Of a DNA stretch of 64,000 nucleotides, positions 46,001-59,600 are shown piece by piece. The notes below the pieces were generated by a model. It ran no database searches. It was given only the letters and a program-made list of their open reading frames with translations, and had not been told where the DNA came from. Position 1 is the stretch's first letter; every line of letters starts with the position of its first letter. This stretch comes from Todiramphus chloris collaris (taxonomy: Eukaryota > Chordata > Aves > Coraciiformes > Alcedinidae): assembly GCA_025345505.1 (NCBI GenBank), contig JANVCC010000062.1:11954712-12018711 (forward strand), written 5' to 3'. The translations under genes and the position numbers were made by a program.

Positions 46001-49000
46001 GAGGTGCTGGATGCTGAACATTTTGCCTCAGTATACACACTGAGACAGAAGCAGGGAGAAGTAACCCCTGCTCTTGATGCGACTCAGTGACACAAGGACA
46101 CTGCAGGCAGTAAATGCCCATAGCTTTACACAGAAACTCCTCTTTTTGTGTCCTACCACCATTTCCACACCACCTTCTTAGCTGCTGTGCCTACTGCTTA
46201 GCCACCAGAAAAGGTTCAATTCCTATTATTTACTCATCTATTCAAAGACCTAACTTTGCAAACCTGTGTGCACAGATAACAACTGCATTGCTTACTTCAG
46301 CCTCATCACACAAAACTGATTTACATCAGGGATGTATGCTATGGATATTAGCTTCACAGCATACAAGTGCTAAAATTAGGGGTGAACAACAAAAAGCAGA
46401 ACTAGAAATGCTGAGGTTTGACGTCCTTGGCCTGCATGTGTAAAAATTCGTTGCTGAGTTTTACTACTCTGGCAATCCTAGAATTGAGCAAACATTCCCT
46501 CCCAAACTAGGAGCTTTTCTGCATTTGTTTAGTTCCACTGTGTATTCCACTCCAATCCATTCTGTAACATGCAAAAATTGAAAATAATTAATAACACTTA
46601 GAAAAACTGTACATAAATATTCTGTTTATTTAGCAGAATGAAATGCAACTAAACTGCTTTTAGACTTTGCAAACCAGTCTGTAGTAACTGTTACTAGATG
46701 CATTCTTACTATGCCACAACTACACTGCAGAATGGGTTCGCTTAACTCACCTTTGTGAGCTGCTCTGTGAGCACATGAAAATACTCATTGCCTCATCCAT
46801 AATTTAAAATCAATGACACTGTATCAGGGCAATGACTTAGTAAAATGTATTTCTCCATTAGCTGCTGGTAATTGGAAGCTGACCATGCTCTCTGCTGACC
46901 CAGGCAACAACTGTCACAGCAACTTCCATTAAAACAAAAAAAAAAGAGTTGAAAAGTCTATCAGATTTCTGTTTCTAACCAACTGAAAGAAACGCTTCCC
47001 TTAAAAAAAAAGAAAACACTGCCCTCCTTTGGCTCAGACATCAATGCTCTTCATGTCAGGATGCAGCAGGAAAACCCTTTCTGGAGGAGGGAACTCTGGT
47101 ACGGCAGCGTTTAGCTGATGGAAGAGACCTTGCACACCACGGGCCTCATTCTGCCGTAAAATACCGACTCCAGTTGTACTGCAGTTGAAAGCCAGATGTG
47201 AGAGACCTTGCTGGCTTGCCTTTCTTTTACAAAGTTTTAGACATCCCTGAAAAGTGGCAATGCAAAACAGATTTTTTTCCTGCTATTTCTAGATGTAAGT
47301 AAATACAGCTTATGTGAGATCATTAAAACTCAGGTGAACAAGGGAAGCTAGATAAACTATAACTACCCTAAGTAGAAATCAGAGCAACTAACAGTGAATA
47401 AAAATTAGAACAAACAATTATCATGGTTTCAAATCTTAGCTAAAAGATAGAACACTCAAACCCCACGCATCTCATGCCATGTTTAAAATTGACCTGGAGG
47501 TGGGAATATTTCTTAAATTCAACTCTTCCTGCAGCAGTCCCTGGAAGCAGCCCTCATCTGAATGACTTCTAGAGACTGATTCTGGAACATCACAAAATGG
47601 CTTGGCAATAGTTTCCCTACTTTCAGTAGAGGATAACTTGCTAACTTGCATACAAAGCAACAGATTTTAGGAAACACGTAGGTAGAACTCCCAGCTAATC
47701 AAACAAAATAGCTGTAGAGATCTGGTTTCCACACACATGCGAAGCATACAACACACAGAGCATGAATAATTAGCATTAATGAATGTCAACCTCATCACTG
47801 AAGACTGTCTGCTGAATCAGAACACTGACGGAGTGTGGAACTACCACTCCACTGGGAACTAATACAAGGAAAGAGACTGAAGCCTATTGGGAAAGTTAAA
47901 TATGAAGGGGACCTTCTGTGAAGAGAGTACTAAAACAGATTTCTTTTTTCCTTTGTAAGGCAAATACACCCTCTGACAATTTGATTTGACTAATGAGAGA
48001 AGTATTGTTAAGAATCACATCCTGAGAGGTTGCTTAGATAGGGATTGGTTGGTTGGTGGGGGTTCTTTGTTTTTAACCACAATTCTTCCTCAAAGTTTGT
48101 CAAAGGAAAAAATGAGCACATATCTTAGGAGCTGGCTCTTCATACTCTAGCTGGAGGTAAAGAACTAGTAACCACCTTACACAAAGAATCCATGGAGCTT
48201 AGGAAAGCTCTTTATCCATTAGTTTCTTGTACATCAATCTTCACTTTCTATCTGAAATTGTTCCACTGCATGCCACCTCTGAAGTTACTGCATTTCATTC
48301 CCAAAGGAAAAAAACTCATGGTAATAGAATTAGAAAGCAATTCTTCATTTTCCACTGAGAAGGCATCATTCTGTGTTAAGTTGTTCAGTGTAATTTTCCT
48401 AAAAATAAGGTCAGATACTCCTCCCATCCCTCCCCCCTTGAGCAGGTACTAGACTCTTGCCTTGTATTTATGATCAAAGACTAAAGAGCTGCGAGCTACT
48501 GCCCATCAACTAATAATAATAATTTGCCCCGGTGGGAAACTTGGCCTGCCAGAACTCTGCAGGAGTCAGAACATGCACCAAGTGATTTTGATGCTCTACA
48601 AAAAAGAAAAGGTTTGCTTAGGCCTGAAGAAATGTTGGAAGCATTAATGCTTATAGCTGAAGAGCACAAAGGCCAATAAAACTATCCCAAAATTTTTAGA
48701 GGCTAAGCCATTTACAGAGGAACATTTCTGAATCTTTGGGTTTGGCATTACTGTCACAGAGCCATTCTTGCCTTCTTAGTTTACTTGAGTTGGAAATGGG
48801 GTTTGCTCACTGCACACTCACTGTTTTCTCTTTTCCTCCTCTACTTTCAGCTTTCCCAAATCAAAATTGGAAACAGTCACCCCAGTGTGATGTGATTCCC
48901 ACCCAAGAAAGTTGGCAAGGGAAGCCACTCAAACACAAAGCTAAGAGATATTACATAGTATATTATTATAGTCTCAAAAAACCATAAAAATTAACCTTCT

Positions 49001-49242
49001 AAACAAAAAACCCCACCTGTTAAACAGTTTTTCTAAAGGGAGAGACAGGAACAAATTAGTGCTCCACCATTTCAGTGTTGTGACTCAAGGAATTAAACAA
49101 ATTAACAGAATTTTTCCTTGATACCTTCAGATACTTCACATTTGTGTTCAGAATCCATCAGGGTTCACAGATGTCTTTTGAACTTGAATTCCTTTTCACA
49201 AGCCTTGCATTAAAAAACCAAAGATTCTCACCATTTCAGAAA

Positions 49243-49264
49243 TTTTTTTTTTTTTTTTTTTTTT
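49243..49264. repeat. Poly-T tract (22 T)
   Basis: Twenty-two uninterrupted T residues. No retroposed body is recognised next to it. Confidence 0.9.
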
Positions 49265-52200
49265 GGGAAGCACCAACTATTGTTAAGATTCATGGTAAAA
49301 CTACAGTCTGGCCACAAGTCTATTAAAGTAACTGGGAAACAGCCCATTTTATAGGGGCAAAAATGTGCCCAAAGACACCTTTCTCCTCCAGAAACTGTTT
49401 TTGGGTTGATTTGGTTTTTTGTTTTCTTTTGATTTTTATACATGAGGTTTCTCTCAACTGAAACGTCTCTGCTATTGTATTATTATAAGTGTTATTGATC
49501 ATCAAGTCCATTAAAAGCATTAGTCACCTTAAATAATTCATCTCTGCAGATTAGCTTCAGCCACAGATGCCATCAGCAATAACCTTCCAGGAATCTTGTA
49601 CTAAAGAAACACCAGCATAGCTGCAGCTTAAACAGGCAACACCCAAGAATAAGCAAGACACAGGTGACTGAGCAAACATGTCACATGGTTACGTTCCACT
49701 AGGAATTTCTCAGAGCTCCAGAAACCAGGTATGTGACAACAGGAAATGCAGCATCCTCAAATGGAGGAGCTGTACACAAATGTCAGTGATATTTATCAAA
49801 GTAGAGAGCTTTGAAAAAATATCTATGTCCCTAGAGTTTGTCCTCGTTGTCAGCCTTTTAGTATCTGCTGGGTGATGGACCTTGCTCTGCAGAGTGCTGC
49901 TCAGCAGGCAAAGTGCAGCAGCCCTTGCAGGCACTTTGGGGAGTGTTTTGGATACACAAGGCAGGCAGCAAAGTGACAAATGACAGATTTGTTTTAGCTA
50001 ATAAATGGTGAGGGCTTTGGAATTCCGTCTGGTACTCTGGGCCCAGTCCTCTTCACCAGTTGCATGTTACAGAGCTAGGAACAAGCCAAAACACTCTGAA
50101 GAAAACATCCCTAGGAGCACTGGGCACACCAGACCAGCAGTTCTGCATGACCCTCTCTTGGAAAGCCTGTAGCAAGAGCAGGCGTCCCAGTTGGCATGGG
50201 GGTCCCCTTGGAATGAAGCTGATCAACCCCAAGGGGAGGCAGAATTCAGGCCAGGAAGAGATCACATTGGATAAAGCTTTGAAATGGCAAAACACTTCAG
50301 AATATCTCCCCAGTTCTTTGCCTGTTAAATGCTAAGATGTAGAGGAAATACAGAGAAGAGCCGATGGGCTGACACGCTGTTGGACTGTGTACCGATATCT
50401 GCCTTGCTGCTGGAGCACAGGGCTCATGCAAGCCAACAGATCCTGCCCCAGAAGCTAGCAGGAATTCTGCAGCCAGCACTGAAATCTGTGTTGCTGGAGC
50501 TAGACCGCATTAAGACCTCAAACCAGCTATCTCAGCACCCCGAGCGTTGTGCAGGAAGTTTCTGTGCCCGAGTTGAGATCCACCCGTTTTTGCGATGCTC
50601 TCACAACGTAAAATCTATTTGAATTGTACAAATTTGCTTACTGGTTAAGCAACAAATTTTGATCAGATTAAACCACCCCCATCCACTTAACAGTGACAAT
50701 ACCAAAGGCTACACATTTAACATCTGAAGTGTTTCGCATTTAACTGCACAGTGGAACAGAAGAAACACGCAGGATAGCAGGTTACAGCCCTGGAGGGCTC
50801 TAGGACACACCAAGAAGGAAAAATGGCGATGTTCTCACTGGTCATACTCACTTCAGAAGGATGCCAGCAGCCAGACACATTAGAGAACACTGACAAAAGC
50901 ATAAGCAACACATACTCTGGGACAGGGCAAGCACTACCAAACTCCCTGCACCTCTTTATTACAAAGAAGTGGAGAAAATATTTTGTGTGACTACAGTGAT
51001 GAAATAAAAAATGGTGTCTTACTAATTTCTATGCTGATACTTTTCAGTGAGCTAGCCAAAAGTAGTATCTTCTTAGTAGCTAATTCCTAGTATCTTTAAT
51101 GAACAGAATGGAAAATTATTAGAGCTGTAGAAATTACTTGAGCCAACGCAGTTCCTGAATTGCTGCCGTCTCTAGGATCACAGATCAATGCAGTGAGGCA
51201 GAACAGGCTTTTATCCCCACAGAAAAGCAGACCGATGATCCCCAAGTCCAGCGAAGAGCCCTGTTCTGCTGCACGCCGCAGATGCCGAGTCACCTGGTTA
51301 AGCATTATGAGCTGATGTATCAGATGGAAGGGAAAGGGGTGGGCAATGGAGGAGGACACACCAGTAAAATATAGCCAGGCTCACTCACTGCCCAGACGCT
51401 ATCTTGTTTTACAGGAATTATAACAGAATTAAACTGTAAGGAGCATTTGAATTAGTCTGAAGCAGTAGATTGTCTTTTTTTTTAAGTGGGAAAATGCTCT
51501 CACAATCTAGACAGATGCATGACAGGAAATCTGAGAGTGGAATGGACAAGTGTGAAGGCAAGCAGGTCTATTTTTAGACACACGTACCCAAAGTCATGCA
51601 CAAGTCACTCATTTTCAGACAGCAGAGGTGCAGATCCAAATTTTAAAAAATTACTCGTAAGAAAAGAACAACATCTATGGATTTATCAGAACAAAATGTA
51701 ACAAATGAGTGGCTACGAATGCAAGTGGGCAGTTGTGCATGGTTTACAGGTGGCCAGTTTCGGATGCAGCTTCAGAAGTATCATCTGCAAATACTGATGC
51801 TTGTTTGCATAACGTGCCCTCAAAGAGCATCTTAGCATTGGCAAGACTATCTCAGCCACCACACAGTTTGGAACGATCTCAAACTGGTAAGTGGTGAGTG
51901 AAGAGGGAATAGGAGGAAGAGAATATACACTTACTGACAACCATAAATACACTTCAGTTTGCAGGTTAAATCTGCAAATGACACATTTAATGCACTTCTG
52001 TCACCATCACCGCAAACTGTTGTTCTGCCAGCAGGTTACTCTCTTACAGTGTCAGTCAGACTAGCTTTGAACATGCAGTGTTCACCAGTACCATTACTGC
52101 TCTATTAGCATGCACTAAGCACGTGCCACAGTTCCTTTCTGTTGAAGTTCATTGGAACAGCAGTGGACTGGCAGCTCTCATTTCCTAACAGGGCGTGTAG

Positions 52201-54300
52201 TTGTAAAGTGACGTGGTTTATGTATACAGTGTGAAACTGATATATCGAATGCATTTTCATAATGTTTTGTGGAAGAAAAAGAAGTCCAAACATTTTGTTG
52301 TACATCAGAAAGTACTGGCAAAGTTATACACATGTGTATTACCCAACTGGACACTCAGAGCTGGATTCTACTCTTTAGTCAAAGCTTAAACACATCAAAA
52401 GGAATATTTTTGGGGCTGTTCCGAAACATGCTGATGAAAAGCAGAGGTATACAGTATCTCCTGAGAATGCAGATAGTCTTCCTATTTCAAAATCCTTTAG
52501 TGGCTTGCTTAATATACTGCACTGCTTACACCATATACATCCACATGAGCAAAATTTGTCTCCAAACTGGACTCTTGATCAAACCACTGCATAAGAAAAG
52601 CAGATGAATGCATTCAGATTGCACAGTGGAACCTGCTGGAAGATCTGCCTACCCAAAGTAACTCTACCTGTCCTGATATTCTCTGAAATAAACAGAAGTC
52701 TTCTTGCACTCAAGTGTTTTTCTGACTAAAAAATATAAATAAATCTTTTCTATTATTGATACTCAGAAAGTAACAGAGCAGCAGCAGCAATTTCCATACT
52801 ATTACACTTTTAAAGCAAGGAGTCAGTGAGGCTCCGAGTGGTACAGACAGCAAAAACGGCTCTCAACCAAGTAACCTCCTGTCTCTGACTCCACTCTTTC
52901 CTCTTGCCTTCCCAAGTTAGAAAAACTTTTGAAATGAAGCCACTGAAAAACATTTCCAAACGACATCACTGCTGCGGATTCCCAGAGATAAATTATCACA
53001 GTAGCAGGAACCAAGAGAAGCAGGTGAAAGGGGCTGCTGAATGTTTTGGTGTGTAGCTCAGCTCACCCTGCAAGGCCGAACCCTACACAAAATGAGTGGT
53101 GCTGAAGTGTGCCTCACCCACGCTGAAAGCACAAACAGCACTCACAGCACACACTCTGCTGCACCTAAAATGTGTCATACATCTGTACTTAACTCCCAGC
53201 CAACTTCCTTTTCAGGTCACTATTAAACGTTTTAATTAGGAAATAGTTACATGGTAGTTACAGGAATGAAGATGTGAACCTACTACCAGGCAAGTTTAGC
53301 TACAGTGTTTTAAATCTAGGGTTCTAAATCCTCCAATAATCGTGTATGTGACACAAAGTTGCCTGATGAACTACAAAATTTTCTACTTGGAGAACCACTG
53401 CAGTACCAAACCTAAAGCCATTCTGGGGTATTTGTCTGCTGCTTTCATGACCATCATACCCAGACAGGGATCTGCTAATGTGCTTGTTATCAATATGCAT
53501 CAAAACTGGGCTTGGACATGTCTCCCTCAACTGATGCTATTGCTATAAAAATTAAACAGAAGGCTCACAGCAGCGGCTGTAGGAGCAGCTGTCCCCATAG
53601 TTCCCCTGCCCTCAATCTCCCCTGAAAGTTTACAGCCCATACTGGAGAAGGCAGGCAGAGCGCTGCTAGGCACTCATCACCTCTGTTCCACTTAGTAACG
53701 AAACCCTCCGAAAGAGCAACCGATATTTTATAACCAAATTAACTTTCACATGAATGTCCACTACCCCGGTGAAAATAATTCACACATGGAAATAGCCAAA
53801 CTCATTCTGCTCTGACAGTTAATTCTATTACCCAGCTTGCTTTGGAGATGGTCAGAGTTTCTCTGTCTGATGCTCCCTGTTCTTCCTTACAAAACAAACA
53901 TGATGACAGTAACAAAGGCGTACTTCTACTTCATATTTACATAGCATCTTTTATCCCAAGACCTTATTTCACTAATAAAATATCAGGCCACCTCCAAAGA
54001 AAATGTTTCTTAGCACTCACAAAAATGAGCAAGCCACAGATAGAGTTCTACAGTGCCTTCAAGATTATAGAACACAGGTGTATGTTTAAATACAAACAAT
54101 CTTTTGGGCAAGAAAGAAACAAGATCATGTCAGCAGAGTCCTCTTGGCTAAACCTCACCCCTCTCTCTGCTGGTAAATGAGTGTCCATTTCCACCAATAA
54201 GCTGTGCAGGTCTCCCACAAACTGAACTGAACCTCAGGTCGTCACGAAAGGCAAAAGCCTTCTGTAAAGCAGTGAAGCTCCAGAGTCCCAGGCTGCTTTT

Positions 54301-54316
54301 CATGTATATATACATG
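54301..54316. repeat. 16-bp perfect palindrome
   Basis: CATGTATATATACATG is its own reverse complement. It is followed by further ACATACATGCA-type sequence, so it is probably part of a decayed TA/CATA simple repeat. Confidence 0.8.
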
Positions 54317-56500
54317 TGCATACAACTACATACATGCACCAAACAGACCTATCTGTCTGTACTTCCCACTCTCTCCTTCCGAGGAAGAGGCACTGAGTGA
54401 GGAAACAAAGCAAGCAGCCTGTCTGAAAGGCCTTTCTTTCAAAGGGAGCTTCCATGAGCTCTGAAACACTTGCAGAGCCGCCTTGTTTTTGAGCCTCGAC
54501 TCTGTAGGGCAGGAAGAGTAACTCCTCGGGCTCTTTGGTGCTACAGGGCCCGAAATGCCCTTGGCACAATGGCAAGAGCCTGACTCCATAATTTGCAGGG
54601 ATCAGTACATCTCACATGACACAGGCAATCTCCTCCCGGAATCACATTCCCCTTTACCCTGAGGAGTCTTTCTTCCAGGCTCTTATTAAAATGCAGCTTT
54701 TACTCTGCATCACTGTTACTAATGGCTTAGATCTAGACATGAGCAACAACTGCCCAACATCCATATTCACTAGGCTACTGTGAGAGCCTGTCTAGCACCA
54801 GCTAATAATTTACATAGAAATTGTATCTACGAGAGGGAGCCCGCCCGTATGGCCAATAGAACAGAACAATATTGACACAGGCAAAAGAAGTTAATTAAAC
54901 CTTTTAGATGAGGGCTACACACTTGAGACAAGATAAAACCTTTAGTTCCACAGGCATATGGCTGTACAAAATTCAGAGGTAAAAGGTTATGTAATTGCAC
55001 ACTTTTTAGGATCTGCCCTCCCAAACTGAGGTGCTGAAATGCTTCTGCTGTGTGTAACGTGTCTGAGAACAATAAAAGACTCAATGAAGACAAAAGATCA
55101 AAATCTTGCCTAGCTTTACTGTTATCAGCATGAGAGCTTTGAAGCATGCTGTCGCATCACTGAAAGAAGAAAAAAACAAAACAAACCACTGATCCAGACC
55201 CTCCTTGTGATAAGAATTTGTAATGAAACCAGTAAGTCTTTCTACACAGACTACTCAAGATCAATAAGGTAAATTGTGAACTGGTTCTGATCAATATGAA
55301 GCAAAAATGAATAACTCAACACAATTCAGAAAATGCAAGATGCGCTTGGTTTTCAGTAACGGCTGAAGGCAGCTGTCAGTAACTTAACTGACACAAACAG
55401 CTTGAATAAGACTAAGCAGGTAAAGGATCAGAAGACAACTAAACAGCAGCATTATGTTTATCATTTCTTCAAGCTGCACCAATTCCAATGCTCAGTGTCT
55501 CCGGCCCTTTGTCCTGCAAAGTTACCTGTGTTTACCTTGGTGCACAAAAGCTGTCTCAGGAGTCCAAACCCACATTACGTCTGCAAGAGTGAAAAGCAAA
55601 CTGGCATTTCTGAGAGCTACCTCACTGCGCACTGGACACTGCTTCACAAAACTGAGGTTCATCTTTTACTGAGACTTCAGAGACGTTCCTAATCACAGCT
55701 ACAAAAAAATTATTTGTCAACGTCCTAAACTTACAGCCTTTTTTCCAAATAGACATTAAAAAAAAAAATAGATTCTGAGCATGCAAGCCCCTGAAAATGA
55801 AGTGGTTCTGCTATTCACTGTACAATCTTTAATCGAGATCAGGGCCTTTTATACTTTGAAATTAATTTCAAGAAAACATTCCATTTGAGAAGTACAAAAG
55901 AAAGCTGTTTCTGAAGAGGTGAGCAGTTAGAGGTGAATTTCTAGTTTGTATGTTCAATCTATGTCCAGTTTTTTTTAAGAAGCAGAACAAGAGGACTGAA
56001 GTGGGGTGGTCTTTAAACTTGATTTTTCTTCCTTCCTCCCTTCTACTCCCACAGCATGTCATCGCACGCTCACTGAGATAATGTCACTTCTTCACATTAC
56101 CTGCTTGGCTTTAATGCCACTGTTCACGTAAGCAAAATTACTCACATTCCTTAATTTTTAAGATTACATTTTAAATTTGCTGCATTTGGTTGGACTGTAA
56201 CATTTCTGTTGAACACTAAGTCACTTTCCCTCTTTTCTCTATCAAAACCCGCTCCAGCAAAAAGCCAGGAATACACAGTTCTTTCACAAACAGAGCTGCA
56301 ATAATGGAGTTTGCTCAGCAGATATCCGATCAAGCACTTAGAACTCAGACAATTTCTAGCTTAACAGTTTCCGGGCAAGAGCTCAAGGTTCAGCTGAGAT
56401 ACCACAGAGCGTAAGATGTGTGTAGCTGCCACGGGTGCATGGTAACACCTGTGTGCTGGACTCATTACAGACTGAACCGGAGAAGCCACGCGCACGCTGA

Positions 56501-56512
56501 AAAATGGCTGCC
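56501..56512 (+). promoter_or_regulatory. YY1-like element
   Basis: AAAATGGCTGCC differs from the YY1 consensus AAnATGGCGGC at one position. YY1 sites of this orientation often lie just downstream of transcription starts in 5' UTRs, which suits its place about 50 bp before the ATG of the candidate exon. Confidence 0.4.
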
Positions 56513-56527
56513 AACTGCCGTGCCTAA
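56504..56527 (+). other. Seven-codon upstream ORF
   Basis: The ATG within the YY1-like element opens MAANCRA followed by TAA, ending 35 bases before the ATG of the main frame. If the region is transcribed as a 5' UTR, it could dampen translation of the main frame. Confidence 0.35.
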
Positions 56528-56562
56528 AGCACGGCTCGGAAACTTGGAGAGAAGGAAGCAAA

Positions 56563-56626
56563 ATGGAGTTACCTTCGGATGAGGAGGACGGCACTTTCAC
56601 CAGCATTTCTCTGGCAGATGATTCAG
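56563..56626 (+). CDS. Candidate first coding exon of an unrecognised gene
   Basis: The ATG at 56,563 sits in a favourable context (agcaaaATGg: A at -3, G at +4). It is followed by 21 codons beginning MELPSDEEDG and ending SISLADDS. One extra base follows, then the splice donor CAG|GTAAGA with the intron starting at 56,627. The peptide is acidic and Ser/Thr-rich, a composition typical of an N-terminal, probably disordered and phosphorylatable segment. Codons are GC-mixed, and the 5' flank (56,480-56,600) has a local CpG enrichment absent from neighbouring kilobases, plus a YY1-like site and a short upstream ORF. Together these suggest a promoter-proximal first exon of a gene transcribed rightwards. 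A CATTACAG at 56,463-56,470 could be an acceptor if the exon is instead internal, though its pyrimidine tract is weak. Read through the donor, the frame stays open until TAA at about 56,680. I do not recognise the protein and could not locate exon 2. Confidence 0.5.
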
Positions 56627-59600
56627 GTAAGAAACTACAGGAATTTACTCATGCAATACAGATTGCAGGGAGTGAATAAGAGCATTGGGTGACCACGCAG
56701 CTCTTAGATCCTCGTTACTAGGGACAAGGTATTTTTAGCAAATACGCTCAAGTTAACTTTTCTAGTTGGGTAGTTGAATAAACCTTGTGATCAATTAAGC
56801 ATTGAGATTTTGTGGGTATGGAGGCTACCACAGTTCTCCTGTAATAGCACACATATATATGATAATATACATTCATCAGCCAAGCACATAAAGCCTTACA
56901 GTGCTTCAAAAGAAAAGTTATAGAAATGTTAACTCAGTATTTACTACTCTCAGAGGAAAACCCAACAGATAATGCTGGCCTTTCCTCCTGAATATGGAAC
57001 AATAATCTCTTTGACATAGTCTGAAGAGAGCTCACAAGAAGTGATGCAAACTAATTGGTAATGGAAATAAGCTTATCTATTTAAATCCTCACTATTAAGC
57101 ATATAATTGCTCTAACAGAAACTACAAAAGCAAGGACTGCCTCCCCCTCCAGCCCCTTCCCCCCAGCTCTTCCAGCTTACGGAATAAAAATTATTGGGAA
57201 TGGGAAGTAGGACAGTTCTACATCCTGGAAAAAATTAAGTGAGTTAATATGAACTGATAATGAATTATTTAGAAAGGTGTGTCCAAGGTATCAACTTAAT
57301 CACGTCAGCATGGTTGCTATAGAGCTGAGTTAATTTACTCTAGCTCGCAGTCTGGATTGCTTATTAACGAATAATATGAGTCCAATTTCCCCCAACTCCT
57401 TTTTTAAATTTTAACCACAAACATGGAGTTGATCTTATTTTTAGAACACAATTTTCTGCCAATTTCCTGTTAGTGTGATGGTGCTGAACTGGGTGCTTGA
57501 ATGCACTCTGTACATCATATAGGCTAATGACATGAAGATGAGGTTCACCCAAACTATTCACACCAAGATAAACTGGCAGAGCAGTACTGAAGGGCTTTCC
57601 TGGCAGTGAATCTGAGCCTTTCCCCGAAGCAAGATGTAAAACAGTAAGGAAAAGCTGTCCTATGACACTGTTACCTGACTTGCTGCACCGCTGCTAACAT
57701 GCGAGGACAGAAGAGGGGCAAGACCATCTAGTCTTGGCAAAGCATCCAGAAGTGGCTGAGTTTGGGATGACTTCACAATACTAGTTGGGCTTGAATCTGC
57801 CCTGTCCCACAGACAGGTGCTTCTGGCACATTGCTCACTTAGTCTTTCAGAAGACCCTAAGTCTCCTTCTTTGGAAGGCAAACACCCACTAGCCTCTTCT
57901 ACTACTCCAACCTCAGCACCCTCACAGCTTTGGCAGCATTAACACAAGCAGAGGAACAAAGTGAAAAGCTTTCTCTTTCAAACATCAACTGACACTGAAT
58001 ACACAAGGCAACCCAGGCATTCAGGGCTTGGTATTCACCAATGCCAAGAGCTCACAGATGTCACTGCTATAAAAGTAGCTGCTCAGCAACAGTGCAGATA
58101 AGAGTCCACTGCACCTCAGAAACTGAGCACTTCAAATTTACTAGGCTCTTGACCGCAGTAACACCCCCGTGATCAGGGAAAGCTTGTGCTCACAACACAC
58201 AGAGGACCGTAAACAAGGTTTCTTTGTACAAGATCTGCTACCAGTATCACACAGCTTTTGCCCTAGCAGTGAAGAGGTGGGTACTGTCACTCAGAAGTAG
58301 GGAGATAAATTCAATGTGGCTGAAAATAAGTGACATTTGCAGGCAAGCTTTTATCTTGAAGGCATAGAGGGAGAATACAGTAAGATTTATGGGGAGCATG
58401 ACAGCCCTGGTCCGTTTGTTCTGACAGAAGGCAATGTCTGGAGGCTAGACAGAAAGGTATAAGAAAATTCCTAGTCGGTGGTAGGAAAAGACTGACACAT
58501 ACTTTGTAGGAAACAGTCTTCCTTATGTCTCCCACTTGAAGTTAAGACTAATTACAGTAACTCTGAAGTACAGAAGTTCACAAACAGAACAGGCATTATA
58601 GCTATAACTGTAAGGCTGGGGAAGAATGGGGAAGATGAAAGAAAAGTTACATGGTGAGAGGGGAAAAAGATTCCTTCGGAGGGACTTCAGCAAGTTCAAG
58701 AAAGAAATAAAGAAACTAGACTTGCAATATAAAGATTCTAAGTGGACTTTGCCTGAAGATGATCTGATGTTTTAGAAGGAAGTGTTCCATGATTAAAATT
58801 TAAGTAAGATCACAAGGATGTGCTGGTTTTAATGAACTCTAGCACATTTCTAATTGCATAAGGCTTTCCCCCTGTTTCTTAAAACGCACTGGAAAAGATA
58901 CCCGGACAAGCAGAACAACATGCTCTGTATGTACAGTCTGAACCATAATCAGAGTACAGTTGTCATATCAAAGTTTCCTAGTGCAGCAAAGAGCCATTGT
59001 GCCAAACAACAGGGGTTACTGAGCCTGATTAACTGAGTACAGCGCATGAATATTTAATAGCTGCTGCTCTCTATTTGTTAAGTACACAGGTACTAAATAT
59101 AAAATGCTTCCAAGTGAATCAAGATGAACACACAATGGTAGCAAGACAGAAACTTCTCAGTAAGTACTTTAATAGAAATATCAAATGCTGGTGAAATCAA
59201 GGAAGGCGTTCATGAAAATATTTTCACCTTTCATGAAAGAAATAACCTTTTCATTTAGAAACTCACAGCACTTGATAAAGTTCCCTCCAAAAATGACCTA
59301 TTCAGACACAGAGGAAATTAAAGCAAAAATGAAACAAAACAGAGAGACAATGCCCAACTGCTGCAAAAAAAAAATTGTATTATTCTTCAGATCAATGCTC
59401 TGTAAGTAATTCAAGGCAGTCTTTCTTCACTGTAAAGAATCTATAAGTTTTCCCACTCGTTTTCAGATGCACTTGTCAGAAAGCCAACACTAAGGACTAT
59501 GTTTCTCACAGAAAACCCTGCTTGTAGAAGGCAGACATGACCCCCAGAATATTTAGGCCTAACTTACAGAACGGCAAAACAGTTTTTAATCTCATGAAGT

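Larger units (their letters stand above)
43001..56460. other. Gene-poor non-coding stretch upstream of the candidate exon
   Basis: No supported gene. Noted: T22 at 49,243-49,264; TAATAATAATAA near 48.51 kb; a 16-bp perfect palindrome at 54,301-54,316; and a minus-strand 87-codon frame at 51,096-51,359 with a few CpGs. Several overlapping short frames lie in 49.7-50.6 kb and have no recognisable motif. No CR1 or LTR copy could be identified here by eye. Confidence 0.5.

Noticed and set aside
45720-46121. Region suspected as an LTR or pseudogene because of a 103-codon minus frame and GC-richer sequence
   Set aside because: I could not find LTR termini, a polyadenylation signal in the right place, or a known protein match.
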